Source: UBA1425 sp045537495
Lineage (GTDB): Bacteria > Bacillota > Clostridia > Oscillospirales > Acutalibacteraceae
Direction of reading: 5' to 3'
Length of the DNA: 15,205 nt
Assembly: GCA_045537495.1 (NCBI GenBank)
Contig: JAZSPN010000125.1
Coordinates: forward strand, 1 to 15,205
Shown piece by piece: positions 1 through 6,225 of the stretch. The position numbers and the translations under genes were made by a program. The notes beneath the pieces were generated by a model. The model did not search any database. It saw only the letters and a program-made list of their open reading frames with translations, and was not told the origin of the DNA. Numbering within the stretch: position 1 is the stretch's first letter; each line of letters starts with the position of its first letter.

Positions 1-111
1 ATAATAATACCAAATTCATGCTTAATTCCTTATAAGGCTGTTTATGACGGTAAAAGTATTTCAGTAACTAAAAGTAAATTAAAAATCATATCTGAGGAGG
101 TGAAAAAATGA
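1..111 (+). CDS. C-terminal end of an unidentified upstream protein (partial)
   Basis: Frame 1 is open from the first base of the window and encodes 36 residues before a TGA at 109-111. The residues (for example CLIPYKAVYDGKSISVTK) have ordinary protein composition with alternating hydrophobic and polar positions, unlike random AT-rich DNA. The stop overlaps the ATG of the next small gene as ATGA, and that gene's GGAGG ribosome binding site lies inside the last codons of this frame. Such translational coupling is typical of genes in one operon. The family is not recognisable from this fragment; the rest of the gene is outside the window. Confidence 0.65.
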   Translation: MIIPNSCLIPYKAVYDGKSISVTKSKLKIISEEVKK

Positions 112-296
112 AAGAGAGAATTTGTGATAAGAACATAGTTATTCCCGAAGGAAAGTTTTGCGGAAAGAACTGTGCAAACGGTTGTATTTATTGGAATCCT
201 TACAAAAAAGACGGTAACGGCAGACAGTATTGTAACTATTACGGCTCTTATTATTACCCCAGCGAAAGACAAGGGTGTCTTTCCTTTAAGGATTAA
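108..296 (+). CDS. Small cysteine-rich protein, possible metal-binding (62 aa)
   Basis: A 62-residue protein with GAGGAGGTG seven bases upstream of the ATG and an ATGA overlap with the preceding frame. It has six cysteines (residues 6, 18, 22, 26, 42, 57). Three form a C-x3-C-x3-C cluster at 18-26, followed by many aromatic residues (YCNYYGSYYYP at 41-51). It has no signal peptide and no membrane segment, so it should be cytoplasmic. The spacing suggests a small zinc or Fe-S binding protein, but no named family is recognised and the metal is inference. Coupling to the upstream gene suggests a partner role for that protein. Confidence 0.7.
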   Translation: MKERICDKNIVIPEGKFCGKNCANGCIYWNPYKKDGNGRQYCNYYGSYYYPSERQGCLSFKD

Positions 297-329
297 AGAA
301 GGGTTACGCTGACTCAGATCAAAAGTTGA

Positions 330-386
330 TAATAAGAAAGTTGGCTGCATCGGATTTCACCATGCAACCAACTTTTAATCTTATTA
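330..386. terminator. Hairpin between convergent genes, probable bidirectional terminator
   Basis: AAAGTTGGCTGCAT (337-350) pairs with ATGCAACCAACTTT (362-375) through one G-U, with an 11-base loop. TAATAAG (330-336) and CTTATTA (380-386) extend the stem past a TAAT bulge. It sits between the small cysteine-rich gene on the plus strand and the sialidase-like gene on the minus strand, so it can serve both. The flanking T-runs are short and interrupted on both strands, which lowers certainty. Confidence 0.55.
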
Positions 387-419
387 GAATCAGGCTGTAA
401 GTTTAAAAATTTTTGTATA

Positions 420-1394
420 TTAACCTAACTCAACTTCCCAGTAGGCGATTTTTTCTCTCTGGTAGGTGTATGTCATGTAGAGCTTATTATTTACGGCAAC
501 AATGGCGGGATAGGAAAACTCATCATCCTTGTCACGGCGTTTTTCGAGAACGAGGATTTCTTCCCACGTTGAGCCATTGTCGGTTGATTTTGTGAGAGTG
601 AGCGGTGCACGTACACCCCAGTTGCGTGAAGCGGGATTGTTAATGAGGATAAGCGTGCCGTCGTCGAGCTTCGTGACGTCGAGTCCGCTGTTAGGATTTT
701 TGATCTTGGTGGGATAAGCCTTCGACCACGTGACTCCGTAATCGTCGGAATCACTGCGGTACGCATGACCTCTTGCGGAACGGAGAAGAGCGTGGACTTT
801 GCCCGGTTCGGATTCCCACAGAGTGGGCTGTATGAGCTTTACGGGAGTGCCGGAAATCTTTCTTGCGGGAACGATCTGCTGTTTCTCCCACGTTCTGCAA
901 CCGTCACGGGAAATATCCATGAAGGAGAGCCAGTCGGGCTGTTCCGAAGAAGCGGGAGCGAGAACGGTACCGTCGGAGAGAAGAATCGGCTTATTCTTGA
1001 CGGGGCCTCTTCCGCCTGTTTCGTCACCGGGAACAAGCTCTTCGGGAGAAGACCACGAAAGACCGTTATCGGTCGAGGTGCAGAAATAGGTCTGCCAGAT
1101 CGAAATCTTTTTGCCTACCTTGAAAAAGAGGAAAACGGTGCCGTCTTCGGTTTTGAAGAGAACGGGATTCCAGTGAGGAGTGTCGGGATCCGCCGTTATA
1201 CGTTCGGCGGTAAGCCATCTGCCTTCGGTGCGTCTTGCCACGTAGATATCAACGTCGTCTTTTCCTTCCGCGGTGCCGCCGAACCATGCGGCGAGAACAT
1301 CGCCGTTATCGAGAGGGAGAACGGTTGAAGCGTGGCATGACGGAGTGGGACGTATTTCATCAAAAATCAGTTCTTTTTTCGCACTTATTATCAT
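420..1394 (-). CDS. Sialidase-like Asp-box (BNR) protein, probably a cytoplasmic glycosidase
   Basis: The 324-residue protein carries four Asp-box motifs (S-x-D-x-G-x-T/S-W): STDNGLSW at 107-114, SRDGCRTW (shortened) at 162-169, SDDYGVTW at 216-223 and STDNGSTW at 270-277. This marks a six-bladed beta-propeller of the sialidase (BNR_2) superfamily. The N-terminal SCHASTVLPLDNGD and LAAWFGG stretch (19-40) and EFSYPA (292-297) match conserved regions of that fold. No signal peptide is present, so it probably acts inside the cell on imported or short glycans. The usual FRIP arginine motif of classical sialidases is not evident, so the substrate may not be sialic acid. The start is fixed by GGAGG eight bases upstream. 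It appears monocistronic and convergent with the small genes to its left. Confidence 0.75.
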   Translation of the reverse strand: MIISAKKELIFDEIRPTPSCHASTVLPLDNGDVLAAWFGGTAEGKDDVDIYVARRTEGRWLTAERITADPDTPHWNPVLFKTEDGTVFLFFKVGKKISIWQTYFCTSTDNGLSWSSPEELVPGDETGGRGPVKNKPILLSDGTVLAPASSEQPDWLSFMDISRDGCRTWEKQQIVPARKISGTPVKLIQPTLWESEPGKVHALLRSARGHAYRSDSDDYGVTWSKAYPTKIKNPNSGLDVTKLDDGTLILINNPASRNWGVRAPLTLTKSTDNGSTWEEILVLEKRRDKDDEFSYPAIVAVNNKLYMTYTYQREKIAYWEVELG

Positions 1395-1420
1395 TTAAAT
1401 TACCTCCGATGTTTTTTCTA

Positions 1421-1449
1421 ATTATAATATCGAGATAAGGCAAAATCAA
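1421..1449 (-). promoter_or_regulatory. Promoter of the sialidase-like gene
   Basis: On the minus strand TTGATT (1449-1444) and TATAAT (1426-1421) are separated by 17 bases, a good sigma-A arrangement. Transcription would start near 1414, just ahead of the GGAGG at 1407-1403 and the ATG at 1394, giving a very short leader. Confidence 0.7.
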
Positions 1450-1563
1450 GAAGAATAAGAATATATGTAAGTATTATACAGTTTTTCGGACTTTTTCGGG
1501 CGTGGATAATAAAAAACGTTGTCAAAATAACCAAAATTGATACCTTCGCAACACGGAGGTTTT

Positions 1564-1686
1564 ATGAGAGCATATGAATTATTTCAAAACGACGGCTCAA
1601 TGATTGACGGAGAAAAGTTTTATGATATAATATGTAGTACAAGTAAAAGGAATTTTTGTGTGGGAGTTATAGAGTTATGTATGTAA
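1564..1686 (+). CDS. Possible 40-residue leader ORF overlapping the ptsH start
   Basis: CGGAGGTTTT followed by ATG at 1564 opens a 40-codon frame beginning MRAYELFQNDG. It ends at the TAA at 1684-1686, four codons inside ptsH in another frame. The GGAGG is strong, although only four bases separate it from the ATG. Against it being a gene, the best ptsH promoter (1604-1631) lies inside this frame, so transcripts from that promoter lack its start. It resembles no family known to me. It could be a leader peptide on a longer transcript, a gene remnant, or chance. Confidence 0.25.
   Translation: MRAYELFQNDGSMIDGEKFYDIICSTSKRNFCVGVIELCM
1604..1631 (+). promoter_or_regulatory. ptsH promoter with extended -10
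   Basis: TTGACG (1604-1609), a 16-base spacer and TATAAT (1626-1631) preceded by TGA form a strong sigma-A promoter with an extended -10. The predicted start is near 1638, about 40 bases before the ptsH ATG. uvrC, 103 bases after ptsH, may be read from the same promoter because no terminator is visible between them. Confidence 0.75.
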
Positions 1687-1940
1687 AAGACGTTACGGTT
1701 CAGAATCAGGTTGGGCTTCATGCTCGTCCTGCTACATTTTTCATTCAGAAGGCTAACGAGTTCAAGTCGTCTATCTGGGTTGAGAAGGAAGAACGCAGAG
1801 TCAATGCAAAGAGTCTTCTCGGTGTTCTCTCTCTCGGCATTATGGGCGGCACACAGATTCGCATCATCGCAGGCGGATCCGATGAGGAACAGGCCGTCGA
1901 TGAGCTTGTCCGCCTCGTAAATTCCGGTTTTGCTGAATAA
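1677..1940 (+). CDS. ptsH: Phosphocarrier protein HPr
   Basis: This 87-residue protein has the size and layout of HPr, the cytoplasmic phosphocarrier that passes phosphate from enzyme I to the sugar-specific EII components of the PTS. The active-site motif GLHARPA places the phosphorylatable histidine at position 15. The regulatory serine 46 lies in NAKSLLGVLSLG, the site modified by HPr kinase for CcpA-mediated carbon control in Firmicutes. Having His15 makes HPr rather than Crh the better call. The start is the ATG at 1677, ten bases after a GGGAG; an in-frame ATG at 1656 would add seven residues that HPr lacks and has no good SD. ptsI is not adjacent; the neighbour is uvrC. Confidence 0.93.
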   Translation: MYVKDVTVQNQVGLHARPATFFIQKANEFKSSIWVEKEERRVNAKSLLGVLSLGIMGGTQIRIIAGGSDEEQAVDELVRLVNSGFAE

Positions 1941-2031
1941 GCAACGGTAAACTGAATTTTGAAGACTGCCTTCATGCCTTTGTAAACCGATCACAATTCG
2001 GCTTTCGAAGAAGCATGGAGGTTTTCTCTTT

Positions 2032-2036
2032 GGAGG
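2032..2036 (+). promoter_or_regulatory. uvrC ribosome binding site that fixes a TTG start
   Basis: GGAGG at 2032-2036 lies seven bases before TTG at 2044. The first in-frame ATG is 48 bases further on, inside the N-terminal helix before the GIY-YIG domain, and has no SD, so TTG is the preferred start. Confidence 0.75.
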
Positions 2037-2043
2037 GATAACT

Positions 2044-3888
2044 TTGTCTGAAAAAAAGATACTGACTTTGCAGGAGCTTCGGCGAAAGGCGATGAGCCTT
2101 CCTCTGACGCCCGGAGTATATCTCATGAAAAACAAAAACGGAGATATAATTTACGTCGGAAAAGCAAAGGCGCTCAAAAACCGTGTAAGTCAGTATTTCG
2201 GCTCCAACAGAAATCACGGCACCAAGGTTATTAAAATGGTCGAAAATGTTGCGGATTTCGACTATATTCTGACGGACAGCGAATTTGAAGCACTCGTGCT
2301 TGAATGCAGTCTGATAAAACAGTACTCTCCAAAGTATAATATATTATTGAAGGACGATAAAGGTTACAGTTATATAAGAGTCGGTAATGACGGCTGGCCG
2401 AAGATATCTGCCGTGTTGCAGAAAACGGATGACGGGGCAAAATATATAGGTCCCTATACGAGTCATTACACGGTTGCAAACGCTGTTGACGAAGCGGTGA
2501 AAATTTACCGGTTGCCTACCTGCAACAAGGTTTTTCCGAGAGATAAAGGAAAAGCGAGGCCGTGTCTGAGATTTTTTATTTCACAGTGCTCGGCACCGTG
2601 CGCGGGAAAGATATCGGAAAAAGAATATACGGAGTCGGTTGAAGAGGCGTTGAACTTCCTGAAAGGCGGAAGCTCTGCGGCAATAGGTGATCTTCAAAAA
2701 CGTATGGAAGAGGCAGCCGAGAATCTGGAATTTGAGAAGGCGGCGAAGCTTCGCGACAGAATAAATGCGATAAAACGATCTCTTGATAAGCAGAAGGTTT
2801 TTTCTGTTTCCGTCGAGGAGCAGGATGTTTTTGCAATAGTGTCGGATAACGAAAAGAGCTGTCTTAACGTACTTCGTTTCAGTGACGGCAGACTGACCGA
2901 AAGCGAATATTTCATTTTCGATTCGTCGGAAAATCTTCCCGAAAGCAGAAGTGAGCTTATCAGAAGCTTTTATTCCTTCGGACGCAAAGTCCCGCCGAGA
3001 ATATCGGTTGACGGTGAAATTGCAGATGAAGAGCTTATTTTGCAGTGGCTGTCGTCGCTTGCGGGAAGAAAGGTTGTAATTGCGACTCCGCAACGAGGAG
3101 TGCAGGTACAGCTTATCGAAATGTCAAAGAAAAATGCCGCCGAAAAGCTTATGCAGAATCTCGGAAGAAGCAACAAAAAACTCACGGCACTCCGTGAGCT
3201 TGCAGATTCGCTCGGACTTTCGGCAATTCCCGAATATATCGAGGCATACGATATTTCGCACACGGGCGGAAGTGACAACGTAGCGGGAATGATCGTGTTC
3301 CGGGACGGAGCACCCTTCAAACGTGCCTACAAGAGATTTTCCATCAAAGGATTTGAAGGGCAGAACGACTACGCATCAATGGCGGAGGTTATCGAAAGAA
3401 GATTCAGTCATTATGAGGAGGAGAAGGAAAGCGGAGAAGGATTCGGAAAGCTTCCCGACCTGATACTTCTTGACGGCGGAAAGGGGCAGGTGCAGGCGGT
3501 GCTTCCCGTTCTGGAGAGAATGGGGATAAAAGTTCCCGTATTCGGCATGGTAAAGGATAACCGCCACAGAACAAGAGCGATTGCCACGGGCGGTGAAGAA
3601 ATTTCTCTTACGTCGAAAAGAACGGCATTTTCCCTCGTCAGTGAAATCCAGGAGGAAGTGCACCGATTTGCCGTTTCCTATCACAGAAACAAACACAGAA
3701 AAAAAGGCTATGCCTCAACACTTACGGAGATAGAAGGTGTAGGAGAGGCAAGAGCGAAAGCACTTTTAAAGCATTTCAAAACGGTAACCGCCGTGAAGAA
3801 CGCTTCACTCGAAGAGCTTTTGCAGGTAAAGGGTGTTTCGAAACCGGCAGCCGAAGCGGTTTTTAAGCATTTCAATCAGGAAAAATAA
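2044..3888 (+). CDS. uvrC: UvrABC excinuclease subunit C
   Basis: UvrC is the nuclease of nucleotide excision repair, cutting 3' and 5' of a lesion after UvrB is loaded. All expected parts appear in order over 614 residues, a normal length. The GIY-YIG nuclease has G24-V-Y26 and Y37-V-G39 with R47. Four cysteines at 160, 174, 182 and 186 match the known UvrC Fe-S ligands. The UVR helical domain that contacts UvrB spans about 214-246. The RNase H-like 5' nuclease has D403 (DISH), D442, D477 (LLDGGKGQ) and H540. Two C-terminal helix-hairpin-helix motifs (about 560-612) include IEGVGEARA and VKGVSKPAA. The start is TTG, set by the SD. It lies downstream of ptsH, probably on the same transcript. 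Confidence 0.97.
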   Translation: MSEKKILTLQELRRKAMSLPLTPGVYLMKNKNGDIIYVGKAKALKNRVSQYFGSNRNHGTKVIKMVENVADFDYILTDSEFEALVLECSLIKQYSPKYNILLKDDKGYSYIRVGNDGWPKISAVLQKTDDGAKYIGPYTSHYTVANAVDEAVKIYRLPTCNKVFPRDKGKARPCLRFFISQCSAPCAGKISEKEYTESVEEALNFLKGGSSAAIGDLQKRMEEAAENLEFEKAAKLRDRINAIKRSLDKQKVFSVSVEEQDVFAIVSDNEKSCLNVLRFSDGRLTESEYFIFDSSENLPESRSELIRSFYSFGRKVPPRISVDGEIADEELILQWLSSLAGRKVVIATPQRGVQVQLIEMSKKNAAEKLMQNLGRSNKKLTALRELADSLGLSAIPEYIEAYDISHTGGSDNVAGMIVFRDGAPFKRAYKRFSIKGFEGQNDYASMAEVIERRFSHYEEEKESGEGFGKLPDLILLDGGKGQVQAVLPVLERMGIKVPVFGMVKDNRHRTRAIATGGEEISLTSKRTAFSLVSEIQEEVHRFAVSYHRNKHRKKGYASTLTEIEGVGEARAKALLKHFKTVTAVKNASLEELLQVKGVSKPAAEAVFKHFNQEK

Positions 3889-3936
3889 TATTTTTCCGAA
3901 GAAAACAGCGTTATTTTGCATCTTGTAAAATAATGG

Positions 3937-3966
3937 TTGACAAACATCGGTGAAAAATGAGATAAT
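3937..3966 (+). promoter_or_regulatory. Promoter of the rsmD-coaD-coiled-coil operon
   Basis: TTGACA (3937-3942) is a perfect -35. Eighteen bases later comes GATAAT (3961-3966), preceded by TGA as an extended -10. A second hexamer TATAAT (3966-3971) overlaps but sits 23 bases away. An AT-rich 10-bp hairpin (3911-3933, loop TCT) directly precedes the -35 and may help end uvrC transcription, though it lacks a GC core. Confidence 0.7.
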
Positions 3967-3998
3967 ATAATGCAAAATTGTTTTGAAAGAGTGACAGA

Positions 3999-4541
3999 AT
4001 GAGAGTTATAACAGGCATTGCAAGAGGAAGAACTCTTGAAACCTTACCCACCGACGATGTCAGACCGACATATGACCGGGTTAAGGAAGCGATGTTCAGT
4101 ATAATACAGTTTGAGATTGAAGGCAGAAGGGTGCTGGATCTTTTTGCAGGTTCGGGACAGCTCGGTATCGAGGCGCTCAGCAGAGGGGCTCAAAGTGCAA
4201 CGTTTATCGACAACAGCAAAAAGTCAATCGACGTTGTCCGCAGAAACTTAGCGACCGTGAAGCTCAGCGACAAGGCGACCGTTATCCAGGCGGATGCTGT
4301 TTCCTTTGCGGCAAATGCTGCCGGCAGATTCGATATAGCTTTTCTTGATCCTCCGTATGACAGCGGACTTCTCGGAAAGGTGTTGCCGAATGTTGCACGA
4401 AAAATGGCACCGGGCGGAGTTATACTTTGTGAAACGGATCTCAAAGAAACTCTTCCCGATACTGTCGAAGATTTTAATCTGTACAGAACGTATAAATACG
4501 GAAAAACGAAAATTACTGTTTACAGACGTGAAAGCATCTGA
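3999..4541 (+). CDS. rsmD: 16S rRNA (guanine966-N2)-methyltransferase
   Basis: RsmD methylates G966 of 16S rRNA using S-adenosylmethionine during 30S assembly. The 180-residue protein has the family N-terminus (MRVITGIARGR), the RPTYDRVKEAMF block at 22-33, and the SAM-binding LDLFAGSGQLGIEALSRGA stretch at 46-64. The acidic residue after strand 2 is D71, and the catalytic N-methyltransferase motif DPPY is at 117-120. Length is normal. The SD is weak (AAAGAG about ten bases upstream). coaD begins 16 bases after its stop, the very common rsmD-coaD pair, so the two are cotranscribed from the promoter at 3937. Confidence 0.95.
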   Translation: MRVITGIARGRTLETLPTDDVRPTYDRVKEAMFSIIQFEIEGRRVLDLFAGSGQLGIEALSRGAQSATFIDNSKKSIDVVRRNLATVKLSDKATVIQADAVSFAANAAGRFDIAFLDPPYDSGLLGKVLPNVARKMAPGGVILCETDLKETLPDTVEDFNLYRTYKYGKTKITVYRRESI

Positions 4542-4557
4542 TAAAGGGGTGTATTGA

Positions 4558-5046
4558 ATGGTTCACGCAATATATCCGGGAAGCTTTGATCCGGTAACGA
4601 ACGGACACATGGATATAATCAGACGTGCTGCAAAGATGTTTGACAAGCTTACGGTGGTTGTTGCTCACAACGCAAATAAGCTGTCGGGCAGCTTCAGTCC
4701 CGAAGAACGTGTTGAACTGCTCAAAAGAAGCACAAAGGATATTCCGAATGTTTCGGTTGATCTTTGCACGGGGCTTCTGGCGGATTATGCGAGAGAAAAT
4801 TCGATTGCCGTCATTGTCAAGGGACTTAGGGCCGTTTCGGATTTCGAGCACGAGTTTCAGCAGGCGCTTACCAATAAAAAGCTGAATCCCGAGCTGGAAA
4901 CTGCCTTTATTTCGGCGGATGCGGAACACATGTTTCTGTCGTCGAGTGTCGTAAAACAGATCTGTATGTTCGGCGGAGATATTTCGGAATTTGTGCCGAG
5001 TGCAGTGAAAGAGGATATTATCAGAAGAATTCAAAATAAAGATTGA
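4558..5046 (+). CDS. coaD: Phosphopantetheine adenylyltransferase
   Basis: CoaD transfers AMP from ATP to 4'-phosphopantetheine to give dephospho-CoA, the penultimate step of CoA synthesis in the cytosol. The 162-residue sequence shows the nucleotidyltransferase start YPGSFDPVTNGH (6-17) with the T/HxGH-type motif ending at H17. It also has the KGLRAVSDFEHE block at 88-99 that binds substrate, and the C-terminal SSSVVK motif (128-133), equivalent to the ISSTxxR/K nucleotide-binding motif. Length is typical. AAGGGGT lies eight bases upstream of the ATG. It follows rsmD and precedes a coiled-coil gene at 16 bases, as in many Clostridia. Confidence 0.96.
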   Translation: MVHAIYPGSFDPVTNGHMDIIRRAAKMFDKLTVVVAHNANKLSGSFSPEERVELLKRSTKDIPNVSVDLCTGLLADYARENSIAVIVKGLRAVSDFEHEFQQALTNKKLNPELETAFISADAEHMFLSSSVVKQICMFGGDISEFVPSAVKEDIIRRIQNKD

Positions 5047-5062
5047 GAAAGGAATTTAAGTT

Positions 5063-5773
5063 ATGAGCTTCGAAGATTTACTTGAACAGATTGAAAATGC
5101 CGTTGATTCGGGTACAAATGTGGCATTTACAAACAAAACCATGGTTGATACCAAGGCGATCAAGACCTGCCTCGAGGATATGCGTCTGAATCTTCCCGTT
5201 GAGATTGCACAGGCAAGAAATGTTCTGGCAGAGAGAAACAGCATCATCGGCAAGGCGAAGACTGATTCGGCGGCACTTGTTGCAAGTGCACAGGAAAAGG
5301 CGAAGGAATATTCCGAAAAATCGGAAAAAAAGGCGAGAGAACTTGTCAAACAGGCGGACGAGTTTTCAAAGAACAAGGTTGCAGAAGCTGAAGCGGAGGC
5401 AGAGCGCATAATTGCCGAAGCGAAGGCGGAGGCACAGCGCATGGTTGAAGAGAGTGAAGTCGCAAAGCAGGCAAAGGCTTACAGCGAAGAGCTTATCGAG
5501 AAGACTCAGAAGGAAAACGACGAGATGATCGAATCCGCAAGGCAGAAGCTTACCGAAATGGTTGAGGCGAAGCGTACCGAAGCCGAAACAATTATGGCGC
5601 AGGCTGTGGCAAAGGCGGAGGAAGTTGCAGACAGAGCGAACAAGTATTCCTCGGATGTCAGAGGTGCAACGACTGCATTTGTTGACAAGGTTATGAAGAA
5701 TGCGGACGATGTGCTTCAGAACAGCATCGAAGAGATCCGCAGAGCTTGCCAGAGTATGCACTCGGGCGAATAA
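5063..5773 (+). CDS. Long coiled-coil protein (annotated as ATPase/V-type subunit H-like in relatives)
   Basis: A 236-residue hydrophilic protein. Residues 1-57 form a short globular-looking region ending in NLPVEIAQARNVLAERN. From about 58 to 215 it is almost continuous alanine-, glutamate- and lysine-rich helix (for example AEAEAEAERIIAEAKAEAQ), predicting a long coiled coil. There is no signal peptide, membrane segment or Walker motif. Similar genes beside coaD in Clostridia are often labelled ATPase or V-type subunit H-like because of the helix. Real ATPase activity is unsupported here, and a DivIVA-like or structural role is equally possible. AAAGGA is nine bases upstream of the ATG, and the stop is followed within seven bases by a strong hairpin. 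Confidence 0.8.
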   Translation: MSFEDLLEQIENAVDSGTNVAFTNKTMVDTKAIKTCLEDMRLNLPVEIAQARNVLAERNSIIGKAKTDSAALVASAQEKAKEYSEKSEKKARELVKQADEFSKNKVAEAEAEAERIIAEAKAEAQRMVEESEVAKQAKAYSEELIEKTQKENDEMIESARQKLTEMVEAKRTEAETIMAQAVAKAEEVADRANKYSSDVRGATTAFVDKVMKNADDVLQNSIEEIRRACQSMHSGE

Positions 5774-5779
5774 TCAGAT

Positions 5780-5823
5780 AAAAGAGGCTGTAAAAAAATG
5801 AAAGTTTTTTTACATCCTCTTTT
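5780..5823 (+). terminator. Terminator of the rsmD-coaD-coiled-coil operon
   Basis: AAAAGAGG (5780-5787) pairs with CCTCTTTT (5816-5823), and TGTAAAAAAA (5789-5798) pairs with TTTTTTTACA (5805-5814). There is one C/T mismatch and a six-base loop (5799-5804). The stem starts six bases after the stop codon. The U-rich arm would also work in the opposite orientation. Confidence 0.8.
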
Positions 5824-5891
5824 GCATCTTAAATAAGCTTTAATAAACGTGAATAGTATCGACGTCAAATATTAACATTAAAAATAACTAA

Positions 5892-5929
5892 CCCCGGGCA
5901 GTGCATACGCACTCTGCTCGGGGATTTTT
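5892..5929 (+). terminator. GC-rich hairpin terminator
   Basis: CCCCGGGCA (5892-5900) pairs with TGCTCGGGG (5915-5923) through one wobble. GTGC/GCAC (5901-5904 with 5909-5912) extends the stem to an ATAC tetraloop, leaving a TC bulge. ATTTTT follows on the plus strand. It lies about 70 bases beyond the first terminator, so it is either a backup or the end of a separate small transcript. On the minus strand the following sequence is only moderately T-rich. Confidence 0.75.
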
Positions 5930-5972
5930 CCTATATGGAATTGCTGTACATTTTGATTTTTTTTGAAGTTTC

Positions 5973-6012
5973 TTTGTTGCACATTTGTTACACATTGTTG
6001 AATATTTGTGAG
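5973..6012. repeat. Short phased TTTGT repeats
   Basis: TTTGTTGCACA (5973-5983) is followed directly by TTTGTTACACA (5984-5994), which differs at one base. Degenerate copies TTGTTGAATA (5995-6004) and TTTGTGAG (6005-6012) come next. The period is 10-11 bp, about one helical turn. This could be a protein-binding array, but no known regulator site is recognised. Confidence 0.45.
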
Positions 6013-6225
6013 ATTTTACAAAGGTAACAAAACACCGATAATTATAGCAAAGTGTTGACAGATCTTGTTTTGCTTGAAGTGTAAGCTTCTCGGTTTCAAT
6101 GCATCTTAATAAAATCTTAAGATAATATTTAAAGAATAGACTTGCTTTTTGTCGCAATAAAGGATAAAATTATAGGAAAACTGGTTATTTTTCGAGATTG
6201 ACAAGTTGCTGTTCTCGAAGTAAAA

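Larger units (their letters stand above)
5774..6225. other. Gene-poor intergenic region of about 450 bp
   Basis: Between the coiled-coil gene and the hydrolase stop I see two hairpin terminators, a set of phased TTTGT repeats and a minus-strand extended -10 (TGCTATAAT, 6049-6041). There is also a 7-bp hairpin TTCGAGA/TCTCGAA at 6191-6219, just beyond the hydrolase stop. That last hairpin lacks a T-run on the minus strand, so it is at best a weak end for the hydrolase transcript. No convincing protein-coding gene is present. Confidence 0.6.

Noticed and set aside
42..350. 102-codon minus-strand frame opposite the cysteine-rich gene
   Set aside because: It is antisense to two well-supported coupled frames and has no clear SD; its hydrophobic content follows from the AT-rich complement.
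765..1328. 187-codon plus-strand frame opposite the sialidase-like gene
   Set aside because: It lies entirely within a gene with four Asp-box motifs and has no ribosome binding site; it is an antisense shadow.
5973..5994. TTGTTGCACA/TTGTTACACA as possible DnaA boxes
   Set aside because: They match the DnaA consensus at only about six of nine positions and there is no dnaA, dnaN or AT-rich unwinding context.
6055..6083. TTGACA at 6055-6060 as a plus-strand promoter
   Set aside because: No acceptable -10 hexamer occurs 16-18 bases downstream and no plus-strand gene follows.
3917..6107. TGCATCTT found in three intergenic places (3917, 5823, 6100)
   Set aside because: The shared word is only eight bases with different flanks and no common position relative to genes, so it is probably chance in AT-rich DNA.
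5888..6157. 89-codon minus-strand frame in the gene-poor region
   Set aside because: It has no convincing SD, an odd composition rich in Lys, Cys and Tyr, and runs through the GC-rich terminator hairpin; it is better explained as non-coding.
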